Shown one piece after another: positions 40,301-47,841 of a DNA stretch of 47,841 nt (position 1 is the stretch's first letter; each line of letters opens with the position of its first letter). The notes under the pieces were generated by a model. The model was given only the letters and a program-made list of their open reading frames with translations. It ran no database searches and had not been told where the DNA came from. The position numbers and the translations under genes are program-made. Where the stretch lies: assembly GCA_910589555.1 (NCBI GenBank), contig CAJUTE010000017.1:1-47841 (forward strand), in the 5' to 3' direction. This DNA is from an uncultured Muribaculum sp. (GTDB lineage: Bacteria > Bacteroidota > Bacteroidia > Bacteroidales > Muribaculaceae).

Positions 40301-40444
40301 ATGTAGGAATGCAACGAAATGTCAAAATAACAGATCTGAATAACTGTTGGGGGGTAGGCGGGTTGTTTTAAATGGAGTTAAAGGGATGAACATTGGCGGC
40401 GTGGGGAGTGTTGGGATTATGTATCAAATGTAAAAATATTGACC

Positions 40445-41176
40445 ATGATTCAAGTAACTTATTTAGACCATAGCGGATTTGCAGTAACCACTGATAAGGC
40501 TATCCTTGTCTTTGATTATTATAAGGATCCTGCTCATGCGTTGCACAAAATTCTTGACAGCAACCGGGAGCTTCCGGTGCTGTTTTTCGTAAGTCATCAT
40601 CATTCCGATCACTACGCGCCACAGATATATGACCTCGCCCAGGATCATAAGCGAGTTTATGTGCTGTCCAACGATGTTGACGGCGACCGCATTCCGTCGA
40701 AGGACAAGATGCAGATAGCCAACATGAGCGCGGGCGATGTCATAGATAATCTTCCGGGCGATGTAAGGGTCAAGGCTTTTGGCTCGACCGATGCCGGTGT
40801 AAGCTTCGCTGTGACGCTTGCCGACGGCAAGACCATTTTCCATGCGGGCGATCTCAATGACTGGCATTGGAAGGATGAGTCCACACAGGCTGAGATTGAC
40901 AAGGCTGAACGACACTTCACCACTATCCTTAACCGTATAGCTGAGGAGGAGCGTGAATTTTATGTGGCGATGTTCCCTGTTGACGAGCGTCAGGGCTCTG
41001 ATTTCAGTCGAGGCGCCACGCTGTTCACCGACAAGATCAAGGTGAGAAACTTTTTCCCGATGCATTTCGGCGGCGACTTCAAGGGCGCGTGCGACTTCGG
41101 CGCTTACATCAAGGATAAGGACACACGCTGTTTCTGCCTTAAATCGCCGGGTCACACGGTAGAGCTTGACGGATAG
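40445..41176 (+). CDS. Metallo-beta-lactamase-fold hydrolase
   Basis: The 243-residue cytoplasmic protein begins IQVTYLDHSGFAVTTDKAILVFDYY. The metal motif HHHSDHY follows at about 56-62, then FHAGDLNDWHW (metal-ligand Asp after His) and FFPMHFGGDF (last His). This is the UlaG-like or lactonase-like branch of the MBL fold. The substrate is unknown; related enzymes act on lactones, phosphodiesters or RNA. It is a single gene; the weak hairpin at 41201-41231 may end it. The ATG at 40445 is preferred over a TTG two codons upstream. Confidence 0.9.
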   Translation: MIQVTYLDHSGFAVTTDKAILVFDYYKDPAHALHKILDSNRELPVLFFVSHHHSDHYAPQIYDLAQDHKRVYVLSNDVDGDRIPSKDKMQIANMSAGDVIDNLPGDVRVKAFGSTDAGVSFAVTLADGKTIFHAGDLNDWHWKDESTQAEIDKAERHFTTILNRIAEEEREFYVAMFPVDERQGSDFSRGATLFTDKIKVRNFFPMHFGGDFKGACDFGAYIKDKDTRCFCLKSPGHTVELDG

Positions 41177-41200
41177 CGACAGCTCATGATAAAAAGAAAC

Positions 41201-41231
41201 GGGAGCGACATCCATTGCGGGTGCCGCTCCT
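41201..41231 (+). terminator. Weak hairpin after the MBL gene
   Basis: GGAGCG (41202-41207) pairs with CGCTCC (41225-41230), with inner CA/TG pairing. No T-run follows, so terminator function is tentative. Confidence 0.35.
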
Positions 41232-41291
41232 GCTGTTTGAGAACCTTATCATGATTGATTTCAGGTTCTGGAGATTGTGTGTGTTTTAGTA

Positions 41292-41735
41292 TCAGTCGTC
41301 AATTCTTAAAAATTCGCCTGACCGGCTGAAATCGAGATCAAGTCCGTTGGAAAGCTCAACTTCATATTTGGACCTCTCGACACTTATCTTAACAATGTTG
41401 AGCCCTTTATAGTTTTTAGCCACATAGTCGCGGATAGGTTTCATGATCAAGGCTGCCGGCACTGCGTTGTGTCCGCAGTCGATTTCGGTCCATTTTCCGT
41501 CGCTGTCAAATTCGACTTCGGTGCCGTTTACGAGAATCACGTCATATTCGGTTCCGCCGAATGTGTGTTTCTCGATTTTAATGTGGCTCACTCCGGCTTT
41601 CGGGAAGTGTCGCGAAAGTGTTATCTGAGCCTCTTTGGGGAGGTCGGTCACATCGCGCGACACTTTGTCGCGCGCAGCCGATGCTACCGTAACCGTGGCT
41701 ACGATTGCAAGAAGAGTTAATAGAAATTTCTTCAT
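41292..41735 (-). CDS. PepSY-like periplasmic protein
   Basis: The 147-residue exported protein has a signal peptide (MKKFLLTLLAIVATVTVASA). Two similar halves each contain a strand pair ending in a V-E-F/L-D-F type motif (NGTEVEFDSDGKWTEIDC and NGLDLDFSRSGEFLRIDD). This is the DUF2874/PepSY-like fold frequent in gut Bacteroidetes, related to beta-lactamase-inhibitor-like domains. Its biochemical role is unknown; PepSY proteins often modulate proteases or bind small ligands. It lies 22 bases after the tiny lipoprotein gene in the same direction, and the pair may be one transcript. Confidence 0.85.
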   Translation of the reverse strand: MKKFLLTLLAIVATVTVASAARDKVSRDVTDLPKEAQITLSRHFPKAGVSHIKIEKHTFGGTEYDVILVNGTEVEFDSDGKWTEIDCGHNAVPAALIMKPIRDYVAKNYKGLNIVKISVERSKYEVELSNGLDLDFSRSGEFLRIDD

Positions 41736-41757
41736 AGATATAAAAAATTAAATAAGT

Positions 41758-42027
41758 TTAGTACGGGAAGAATGGCCCTATTGGAGCAGGACGCATGGGC
41801 CTCATGGGTGGCATGGGGCGAGGAATGGGTCGGCTCACGGGAGGATTGCGGTAGTAGGGTCCGTAGCCGCCGAGCGGCACGGATATGCCTATGTTAGTTC
41901 CTATCGGTCCGTCGGTTCCGACATCCATTCCCCAGTAGCCGGTCATCACGTCGCATGACGACATTGCGGCTGCGATCATGACCGCCGCAACGGCAGGAAT
42001 CAATGTGTGTGTCAATCTCTTTTTCAT
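41758..42027 (-). CDS. Tiny Pro/Met-rich lipoprotein
   Basis: The 89-residue product has a lipoprotein signal (MKKRLTHTLIPAVAAVMIAAAMSSC is its first part; lipobox Cys25 in MSSC). Next comes a short Gly-rich segment with TNIGISVPLGGYGPYYRNPP. The C-terminus is made of Pro/Arg/Met repeats of the type RPIPRPMPPMRPMRP. No domain is recognised. It may be a small envelope-attached protein that folds as polyproline. It sits between the PepSY-like gene and the permease gene, all leftward. Confidence 0.7.
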   Translation of the reverse strand: MKKRLTHTLIPAVAAVMIAAAMSSCDVMTGYWGMDVGTDGPIGTNIGISVPLGGYGPYYRNPPVSRPIPRPMPPMRPMRPAPIGPFFPY

Positions 42028-42038
42028 CTTGTTGATTA

Positions 42039-42090
42039 TTAGAGAACCAATATAAAGTAATACGCTTTACGGGCATAAAAAGTTCTCTAA
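42039..42090 (-). repeat. Inverted repeat between permease and lipoprotein genes
   Basis: TTAGAGAAC (42039-42047) pairs with GTTCTCTAA (42082-42090), and an inner TAAAG/CTTTA pairing adds to it. There is no T-run on the minus strand. It may be a leader structure of the lipoprotein gene or a weak terminator of the permease gene. Confidence 0.5.
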
Positions 42091-42104
42091 CAGATGCAGC
42101 GGGG

Positions 42105-43328
42105 TCAGCGCGCGTTGAGCCGTCGGCGCATGACGAAGGAGGTGACCATCGAGGTGATCCATCCTATGAGGGCGGTGAGCAGGAACACGGCTATGAGGTC
42201 GGTGGCTTCGAGCCTTACGGGATAGGCGGTGATCGTCATCGCCTCGTGGTTGCCGCCGAGGGTGATGAATTCGCCCCATTGCTGTGCAAGACATAGGATT
42301 ACGCCAAGTATTATTCCGGCGATGCCTCCGCATAATGATATGAGCCACCCTTCGACCACGAATATGCGTGATATCATATTCCGCGAGGCGCCGAGCGCAT
42401 ACAGAGTGTGTATGTTGGCATCCTTTTCGATTATCAGCATCGACAGTGTTGAGATGATGTTGAAGGAGGCGATGATGAGAATGAACGCCAGAAGGAAGAA
42501 TGTGATCCACTTTTCGACTGAGATCATTTTGAATGACTCTTCCTGTTGCTCGATGGCATTTTTCACCACAAATCCCGGACCGATCGCCTCGATGACCGCT
42601 TTTTTCGCATGGTCAGGGTCGGTGGTGGTCTTTATTTCTATTGCGGTGGCTTGTGAGGTGTAGTCGAGGAGGCGTCGTGCCATGTCGAGCGGGATGATGA
42701 CTATGTCGGTGTCAAATTCCGTTTGTTCAGCCTGAAACACTCCGCCCACGAGCAGTGAATCGCCACGGAACGAACTCATGGGGTTGGCGGTGTTGATGCG
42801 TCCCATGCGTCGCGGCACGTAGATGTTCATGCGGTCGATGAATCCGGGACGTGCGGCAAGCTCGATGGCGGCGCCGACGCTAAGCGTGGCGAAAGAGCCG
42901 AGCACCGGATCGGAGAGCATGAAGCTTCCGTCCTCCTTCACGATGCTGTCAATGAGGGTGATGCGCGCATAGTCGGGGGTGACCCCTTTGAGAGTCACCG
43001 GCATCTGGCGGTTGTTGTATATGGCGAGTCCGTGCTCCTCGATGACAGGCGCGGCGATTTCCACATCACTGAGTGAGTTGAGGATGCCGCACATTGAGTC
43101 GGCATCCTGAATCGTTTTGCCTGCAAGGCTTTCTATGCGCAGGTCGGGCGAAAGTATCGACAGCCGGTCGGCAGCCACGTCGGTGAATCCGTTGAACACG
43201 GACAGCACGCACACTATCGCCATAGTCGCGACGGCTACGCCGATAACCGAAATGCCTGATATGATGTTGACTGCGTTGTGGGTTTTCTTGGAGAAAAGGT
43301 AGCGCAGCGCTATTCGGAGTGTCAGCAT
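42105..43328 (-). CDS. FtsX/LolE-like ABC transporter permease
   Basis: The 407-residue inner-membrane protein has an N-terminal helix (about 22-44), a large periplasmic domain (about 45-270) and three C-terminal membrane segments (about 275-295, 320-350 and 375-395). This is the four-helix FtsX/LolCE pattern. FSKKTHNAVNIISGISVIGVAVATMAIV is the usual first-helix block of LolE-type proteins. It probably extracts lipoproteins for outer-membrane sorting, together with a LolD-like ATPase encoded elsewhere. It lies 12 bases after rbfA in the same direction, a common pairing in Bacteroidales. Confidence 0.88.
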   Translation of the reverse strand: MLTLRIALRYLFSKKTHNAVNIISGISVIGVAVATMAIVCVLSVFNGFTDVAADRLSILSPDLRIESLAGKTIQDADSMCGILNSLSDVEIAAPVIEEHGLAIYNNRQMPVTLKGVTPDYARITLIDSIVKEDGSFMLSDPVLGSFATLSVGAAIELAARPGFIDRMNIYVPRRMGRINTANPMSSFRGDSLLVGGVFQAEQTEFDTDIVIIPLDMARRLLDYTSQATAIEIKTTTDPDHAKKAVIEAIGPGFVVKNAIEQQEESFKMISVEKWITFFLLAFILIIASFNIISTLSMLIIEKDANIHTLYALGASRNMISRIFVVEGWLISLCGGIAGIILGVILCLAQQWGEFITLGGNHEAMTITAYPVRLEATDLIAVFLLTALIGWITSMVTSFVMRRRLNAR

Positions 43329-43340
43329 CGATGGTGAGCT

Positions 43341-43712
43341 TTATTCCGCAGCGGAAGAATCGGGATGCTCGGTTTTGTCTTTAGCAAGAAGATTGTCGAT
43401 ATTTTCGAGATAGTCGAGTGAATCGTCGAGGAAGAAGCTCAATTCCGGAGTTTTGCGGAGCTGATAGCGCACTTTCTGCGCGAGGTCGTAGCGCACGGTT
43501 TTGGCGCTCTTGTTGATGCTGTCGAGGAGCTCCTGTCCCTTGTCGGAAGGGAACACTGACAGATACACGCGAGCGGTGCTCAGGTCGGGCGACACGCGCA
43601 CGGCGCTCACTGAAATAAGCACTCCGTGGGTCTTGGCGGTTTGCTGACGGAATATTTCACTAAGCTCCTTCTGGAGGAGACGGGATATTTTAGCTTGACG
43701 GGTAGTTTCCAT
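43341..43712 (-). CDS. rbfA: 30S ribosome-binding factor A
   Basis: The 123-residue KH-fold protein binds the immature 30S subunit and helps process the 5' end of 16S rRNA. It has the family opening RQAKISRLLQKELSEIFRQQ. The core contains SVSAVRVSPDLSTARVYLSVF, and the C-terminal core ends LRKTPELSFFLDDSLDY. A short acidic tail follows. It is the first gene of the leftward pair with the LolE-like permease, with a clear -7 box upstream. Phage-type genes start divergently right beside it. Confidence 0.94.
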   Translation of the reverse strand: METTRQAKISRLLQKELSEIFRQQTAKTHGVLISVSAVRVSPDLSTARVYLSVFPSDKGQELLDSINKSAKTVRYDLAQKVRYQLRKTPELSFFLDDSLDYLENIDNLLAKDKTEHPDSSAAE

Positions 43713-43764
43713 AATTTTGGTTATTTTGATTATATATTGTATATAGTAAACGCTTAAATCTCTA

Positions 43765-43772
43765 CAAAGTTA
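43765..43772 (-). promoter_or_regulatory. rbfA promoter -7 box
   Basis: The minus strand reads TAACTTTG, 53 bases before the rbfA ATG. Confidence 0.7.
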
Positions 43773-43777
43773 AGAAA

Positions 43778-43803
43778 AAAACAACCTCCACAGGGTGTGG
43801 AGG
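43778..43803 (-). terminator. Minus-strand terminator upstream of rbfA
   Basis: CCTCCACA (43785-43792) pairs with TGTGGAGG (43796-43803) around GGG. On the minus strand it is followed by TTG and seven T. It would stop leftward transcription coming from the phage-type region before it reaches rbfA. Confidence 0.7.
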
Positions 43804-43838
43804 GACAAAAAAGGGGTAAATCCGGCTTGTAATTGATA

Positions 43839-43846
43839 TAATTTTG
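43839..43846 (+). promoter_or_regulatory. Possible promoter of the phage-type genes
   Basis: TAATTTTG matches TAnnTTTG and lies 12 bases before the first ATG (43858), or 33 before the alternative at 43879. Confidence 0.5.
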
Positions 43847-43857
43847 CAAGAAAAACG

Positions 43858-46272
43858 ATGACAATGAATACTAATGCTATGAAAAACAGTGTGATTAAAT
43901 TCGAGTGCTCCTTGCCGAAGTGGGGCGACAGCAGCGTAGAGGTGAAAAATCTCAGGCAATCGGGTGCCGGTCTGATACCCTCGGGGATTCCGGCTGTAGA
44001 GTGCAAGGCTCATGGCGACAGGATGATAGGCGCGGTGTGGGGTTCCGTGATGTTTCTTGACGGGCGGCGTGTGCTGTGGATGAATGGCGAGGGGGCGCCC
44101 GAGGTTGCCGGAGTTCTTCCGGGCGATTACCGCTGTCATGTGGCATCGGACGACGGTGTGCTTTTCATGACCGATTGCGGGGCATGGCGGCTGAAACGCG
44201 GTTCGGCGGGTGAATGGCTTGTTGACGACTACACGGCAAGCTATCCGAAAATCAGGATCGGGGTGTATGGAGTCAGGGAGTTTTTTGCATCCACGGCGTC
44301 ACGCGAACTTTCGGGCGAGTACCGTCATTGGGCGGGACCGCTTGAAGAGCGTGACACACGCCGCGCCACTTCCGATATTCTCGCGGCTTACTCACGAGCT
44401 GTGAGCCTTGGGCTTGCCTCGGGTTACTACACTCAGCCTGTAGCCGTGTGGTACCGGTTGCTGGGCAGCCGCGGTGAGGTGCTTTACCGGTCAGAGCCTG
44501 TGGTGGTTTCCGACGGCGGTTATCGAGGGGAAGATGCCTGGTGGGGCGATGTGGGGCTTTCGGGAGGTGTGTATCGCGATCTTGGCGCCGTGCAGGTGAA
44601 ACTGCGCGGATTCGCTCTCGGGTATGAGGCTGACGCAGCTTCAGGCATGGCAAAGAGCGTAGCCTCCGCTGAGATTTATGTGTCGCCGCTGATTGATCCG
44701 GTAGATTATGCCGGAGAGGTCGCGGCAGTGTTTGGCGCTCACGACGCCACATCGGCGCGGCTTGGATTCAGGTTGCCGCTGTTGGCGGGACTTGAAGAGC
44801 GCGCCCGCCGTTTGCTCGACCGTCTTGATGCTGTGGGCAAGCGTGTGGCTGTGGTTCAAAACCCATTTTCGGGCACCGGCGGCGGGATGACTCTCTTGGA
44901 CGGCTGTGCTGTCATTGACCCGGCAAAGGAGTCGGCGGCACTGAGCGCGGCATTGCGTAAAAGCGTGGCGGCTGAGCGGAGCCTGATTGCCGAGATCACC
45001 CAGCCCCACCGTTTCAGCGCCGGAGTGGCAGGAGTGTGTTCCGACATGGTTGTGTGGGGTGATCTCAAGCCGTTGTCGGCGCTTCCGGCGGGAGTGTGGG
45101 TGAATCGGGCTGACAGCTTGAACTCCTCGGGCTGGAGTTCGGTGACGAGGGTCACGATCGATGGCGACGGCGAGGAGGAGATCCTTTCGTTGACAGAGAG
45201 CGGCAGCTCCGATGCCCCTGCATCGCTGGGTCCGGTGGTGGGGTATTGCGACCCTCGAGCCAAGCGCATTCAGGTGGTTGTCACTTACAGCGACGGCACA
45301 CGCCGTGGTGTCGACCTTCAGCTTACTCCCACCCCCGACGGAAGCGGCGCCTTCTACGTGTCGGCGCATCTTGCTCCGGTGGCTCTTGCCGAAGGTGTTC
45401 AGGCGCTTTCTCCGGTGACTGTGAGACGCAAGACGGAATATAGCGGCGGTTTAGCCGTAGCCTTGACCGGAAATGAGCTTGTGCCGGTGGCTACCGCCGT
45501 GGTAAGCTCCGGACAGATCAAGGCGATAACTGAGTCCACGCGTTACGGCAACTCACTGGATATGGGGCGCCGGCATATCGCGGTTTTCACCACCGGGGGG
45601 ATCCATGTGGCGGGCGTAAATCCTGACCGTGGGGCGATATCGTGTCATTGCATAGACGCCGCCGGAGTGGAGCGTGGGGAAGCTGTAGCCGCAAGCAGTG
45701 CCGGCATCTATGCGGCATCGGCAGGACGCCTTCTGCTTGTGGATGGCAGCCGTGTGAAGATTGTGGCTCGCGGATGTGACTTCACCGCTTTGGGCTATTC
45801 GGGGCGCTACGGCGAGTTGCTGTGTCTCGACGCTGCCGGGCGGCTGTGGGCGGTGGATGAGGATGGGCGCGTGGCTCAACGGGAATTGCCGCAGAGGGCT
45901 GCAAGGCTGTGCTGCCGCGGTTGCCGGGTGTGGGTCATCGGCGAGAGCGATGTCTATGACCTCGACCGCGAGGAGGAGGGTGCCGTGGCGATGAGATATA
46001 GCCGTATCATGCGCCGAAGCGGGGTGAGAGGGTTGCCTCCGGTGAGCCGCGCCGTGTGGTTGATGAGCTGCGCGGAGTATCGCGGCACACTGACGGTGAA
46101 GAGCAGCAACACCGGCATAGATGAGGTGACTGTAGCGGCTTTCCGCGTGAATGGCAGAATAAACCTGCCGCCTCATACCCCGATGCTCGCTTGCCGCTAC
46201 CGGTGTGTGCGTGTCACGATCGAGGGTGAGATGTCGACTGATGGAGTTATCAACGAAATAATCATGGAATGA
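43858..46272 (+). CDS. Large beta-propeller-like phage virion protein (putative)
   Basis: The 804-residue protein has no signal peptide and no membrane segment. It is built of short beta repeats such as GSVMFLDGRRVLWMNGEG, DDGVLFMTDCGAWRLKRG, AVFTTGGIHVAGVNPDRG and GELLCLDAAGRLWAVDEDGR, the spacing expected of beta-propeller blades. The last ~110 residues (from RGLPPVSRAVWLMSCAEYRG to VINEIIME) recall the C-terminus of P22 gp10-like tail or head-completion proteins. It overlaps the terminase gene by 4 bases, which supports a phage origin. Cys is unusually frequent near the end (LCCRGC, MLACRYRC). I do not recognise a named family. The start may instead be the ATG at 43879 (MKNSVIKF). Confidence 0.6.
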   Translation: MTMNTNAMKNSVIKFECSLPKWGDSSVEVKNLRQSGAGLIPSGIPAVECKAHGDRMIGAVWGSVMFLDGRRVLWMNGEGAPEVAGVLPGDYRCHVASDDGVLFMTDCGAWRLKRGSAGEWLVDDYTASYPKIRIGVYGVREFFASTASRELSGEYRHWAGPLEERDTRRATSDILAAYSRAVSLGLASGYYTQPVAVWYRLLGSRGEVLYRSEPVVVSDGGYRGEDAWWGDVGLSGGVYRDLGAVQVKLRGFALGYEADAASGMAKSVASAEIYVSPLIDPVDYAGEVAAVFGAHDATSARLGFRLPLLAGLEERARRLLDRLDAVGKRVAVVQNPFSGTGGGMTLLDGCAVIDPAKESAALSAALRKSVAAERSLIAEITQPHRFSAGVAGVCSDMVVWGDLKPLSALPAGVWVNRADSLNSSGWSSVTRVTIDGDGEEEILSLTESGSSDAPASLGPVVGYCDPRAKRIQVVVTYSDGTRRGVDLQLTPTPDGSGAFYVSAHLAPVALAEGVQALSPVTVRRKTEYSGGLAVALTGNELVPVATAVVSSGQIKAITESTRYGNSLDMGRRHIAVFTTGGIHVAGVNPDRGAISCHCIDAAGVERGEAVAASSAGIYAASAGRLLLVDGSRVKIVARGCDFTALGYSGRYGELLCLDAAGRLWAVDEDGRVAQRELPQRAARLCCRGCRVWVIGESDVYDLDREEEGAVAMRYSRIMRRSGVRGLPPVSRAVWLMSCAEYRGTLTVKSSNTGIDEVTVAAFRVNGRINLPPHTPMLACRYRCVRVTIEGEMSTDGVINEIIME

Positions 46273-47804
46273 TGAAGGAAATAATAGCAGAAAATGCGCG
46301 CCGCAAGCTGATGATGCGCGGGCTTTATAATCCGATAAAGGGTGATGGATGCTGTGGCAAGCGTGTGGCGGTGACAGCGCCCGACGGCGCGGTGGTGAGG
46401 GTGCCGGTAGAGATGACGCGTGATGCCGATTATGCCGGAGCGCAACGGGATTTCAACGCGTGGGAGCGTCTGCGCTGCCGGCATGACTTTGAATTCTGGG
46501 CGGCACGATGTGTGACCGTCCGCGACAAGCGCACGGGAGCCTTTGTGAAGTTAGTGTTGAACCGCCCGCAACGACGGCTTGTAAAAGTTATGGAGGAGCA
46601 GCGGCGCGCCGGGGAGCCGGTGAGGGTGATACTGCTGAAGGCGCGCCAATGGGGCGGCAGCACGGTGACACAGATGTATATGGCGTGGATGCAGACCACG
46701 CGGCGGCATAACTGGCACTCGCTGGTGTGTGCTCATGTGAAGGACACGGCGGCAGGAATACGCGGGATGTATGCCGAGATGCTGCGTAATTATCCCGAGG
46801 AGCTGTGGGAGGGGGACGCGGCGCCGGGATTTGCGGGGTTTGAGCGGACACAGAACACGCGTGTCATCGAGGGGCGAGGGTGCAGGGTGACACTCGGGTC
46901 AAGCGAGCGTCAGGAGGCTGTGAGGGGCTTTGATTTCGCTATGGCTCATCTGAGTGAGGTGGCGTTCTGGAACAGCTCGGCAATGCGTTCGCCCGATGAG
47001 TTTATCGGCGCCATCTGCGGCAGCATTCTTCGTGAGCCTGACACGCTGATAGTGCTTGAGAGTACCGCCAACGGCGTGGGTAATTATTTTCACAGCGAGT
47101 GGCTGCGTTCATGCCGTGGGGAGAGCGACAAGACGGCGGTGTTTGTGCCGTGGTATGAGATTGAGCTTTACAGCGCGGAGGTCGCCGATGCCGAGAAGCT
47201 GTGGAGGTCGCTGAGCGACTATGAACGGAGGTTGTGGGACAAGCATGGCTGCACGCTTGAGCAGATTCAGTGGTATCGCGACAAGCTGCGTGAGTATGGC
47301 AGCGCGGAGCGGATGGCGGCTGAGTATCCCACTGATGATGTGGAGGCATTTGCCAACACGGGCACCGGAGTTTTCTCGCTTGAAAAGATTGGTGAGCTGA
47401 GGCGTGGATGCGAGGCTCCGGCTATGTGCGGGGAGCTGCGGGGAAACTTCTTGCGCGGAATAGGAGCGATGGAGGGGATAAAATTTGTGGAGGATTGCCA
47501 CGGTAAGCTGAAGGTGTGGCGCGTGCCTGAGGGGTGTTGCGGCAGCGGACGCTATGTGGTGGCGGTGGATATAGGCGGACGGTCGGCACGGAGCGATTTC
47601 TCGGTGATAAGCGTGCTTGACCGGATGGGCGAGTCGGGGATGCCTGAGGTGGTGGCTCAGTGGCGCGGTCATATCGACCATGACCTGCTTGCGTGGAAGT
47701 CGGCTACGATAGGGGCGTGGTATGATGATGCGCTTCTGGTGATTGAGAGCAACACGCTTGACTCCCATAACACTGAGGGTGACCACTCAATGCTATTAAC
47801 TTAA
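46269..47804 (+). CDS. Phage terminase large subunit, 3'-truncated
   Basis: TerL packages phage DNA with an ATPase and cuts it with an RNase H-like nuclease. Visible are a lambda-like Walker A with early Lys (KARQWGGST, 124-132), Walker B ending at Glu230 (FAMAHLSEV), and the coupling block VLESTANGVGNYF (262-274). The first two nuclease acids are also present: Asp434 in VAVDIGG and Glu493 in LVIESNT. The frame ends at residue 511, soon after NTEGDHS. The third nuclease Asp and about 80-100 residues expected in the family are missing, so packaging activity should be lost. It overlaps the upstream gene by 4 bases (ATGA). Confidence 0.85.
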   Translation: MMKEIIAENARRKLMMRGLYNPIKGDGCCGKRVAVTAPDGAVVRVPVEMTRDADYAGAQRDFNAWERLRCRHDFEFWAARCVTVRDKRTGAFVKLVLNRPQRRLVKVMEEQRRAGEPVRVILLKARQWGGSTVTQMYMAWMQTTRRHNWHSLVCAHVKDTAAGIRGMYAEMLRNYPEELWEGDAAPGFAGFERTQNTRVIEGRGCRVTLGSSERQEAVRGFDFAMAHLSEVAFWNSSAMRSPDEFIGAICGSILREPDTLIVLESTANGVGNYFHSEWLRSCRGESDKTAVFVPWYEIELYSAEVADAEKLWRSLSDYERRLWDKHGCTLEQIQWYRDKLREYGSAERMAAEYPTDDVEAFANTGTGVFSLEKIGELRRGCEAPAMCGELRGNFLRGIGAMEGIKFVEDCHGKLKVWRVPEGCCGSGRYVVAVDIGGRSARSDFSVISVLDRMGESGMPEVVAQWRGHIDHDLLAWKSATIGAWYDDALLVIESNTLDSHNTEGDHSMLLT

Positions 47805-47841
47805 GATTTTCATTTGAGACTTTTGCAAAAATGAAGATATG
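47793..47841. mobile_element. Possible end of an insertion sequence cutting the terminase gene
   Basis: From about 47793 the sequence changes from G+C-rich phage coding to A+T-rich DNA with GAGACTTTTGCAAAAAT (47815-47831). That looks like the terminus of an insertion sequence. The other end and any target duplication lie outside the window. Confidence 0.4.

Noticed and set aside
44641..45369. Minus-strand open frame of 242 codons
   Set aside because: It is antisense to the large phage-type gene, with no start-site signal and a composition typical of shadows.
46269..46700. Walker A of the terminase considered inactive because GKS/T is GGST
   Set aside because: Terminases of the lambda type use a deviant P-loop with the Lys at the front, which is present here as K124.

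Overview
The window is a chromosomal segment of a Bacteroidales bacterium, most likely Muribaculaceae-like (order fairly sure, family an inference). The reasons are a complete porT-porP-gldKLMN type IX secretion (T9SS) operon, repeated TAnnTTTG promoter -7 boxes, an ATP-type PEP carboxykinase, Bacteroidetes-only families (DUF3256, PepSY-like, GH97), and a pectate lyase ending in a short T9SS-type sorting tail.

Layout. 1-560: gene-free DNA with a decayed copy of a REP-like repeat. 561-5421: thioredoxin-fold lipid/thiol-type protein (+), sialate O-acetylesterase (-), pckA (-). 5758-7120: trmD and a Phd/RelE-type toxin-antitoxin pair (+). 7117-12398: a tight leftward operon der-deaD-DUF3256-xseA-xseB (ribosome assembly, RNA remodelling, DNA repair). 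12749-17246: nfo, then manC, a thioesterase, a HAD phosphatase and a histidine kinase, the last four with overlapping ends. 17308-19083: pectate lyase (-). 19347-20215: a REP-associated (Y1/HUH) transposase flanked by near-perfect ~100-bp inverted repeats, with 86-bp tandem repeats outside its right end. 20294-24790: recA, tRNA-Asp and a GH2 enzyme, all leftward. 24945-26107: a small unknown gene and an SDR (+). 26201-32917: the leftward T9SS operon. 33028-35039: GNAT acetyltransferase and an AAA/DUF234 ATPase (+). 35188-40150: GH97 and GH31 glycosidases (+), separated by a second type of inverted-repeat element. 40445-43712: MBL-fold hydrolase (+), then PepSY-like protein, a tiny Pro/Met-rich lipoprotein, an FtsX/LolE-like permease and rbfA (-). 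43858-end: two phage-type genes, a large beta-propeller-like protein and a large terminase subunit that stops before the end of its nuclease domain, right where a possible insertion-sequence end begins.

How the parts fit. The secretion operon encodes the outer-membrane-associated ring and the inner-membrane motor of T9SS. The pectate lyase is the one clear candidate cargo in the window. GH2, GH31, GH97, the acetylesterase and the lyase describe a glycan-degrading lifestyle, but no SusC/SusD pair is present, so none of them is a proven polysaccharide-utilisation locus. The most unusual material is the repeat biology (two REP-like families, one with its transposase), several perfect palindromes, and the broken phage module beside rbfA.
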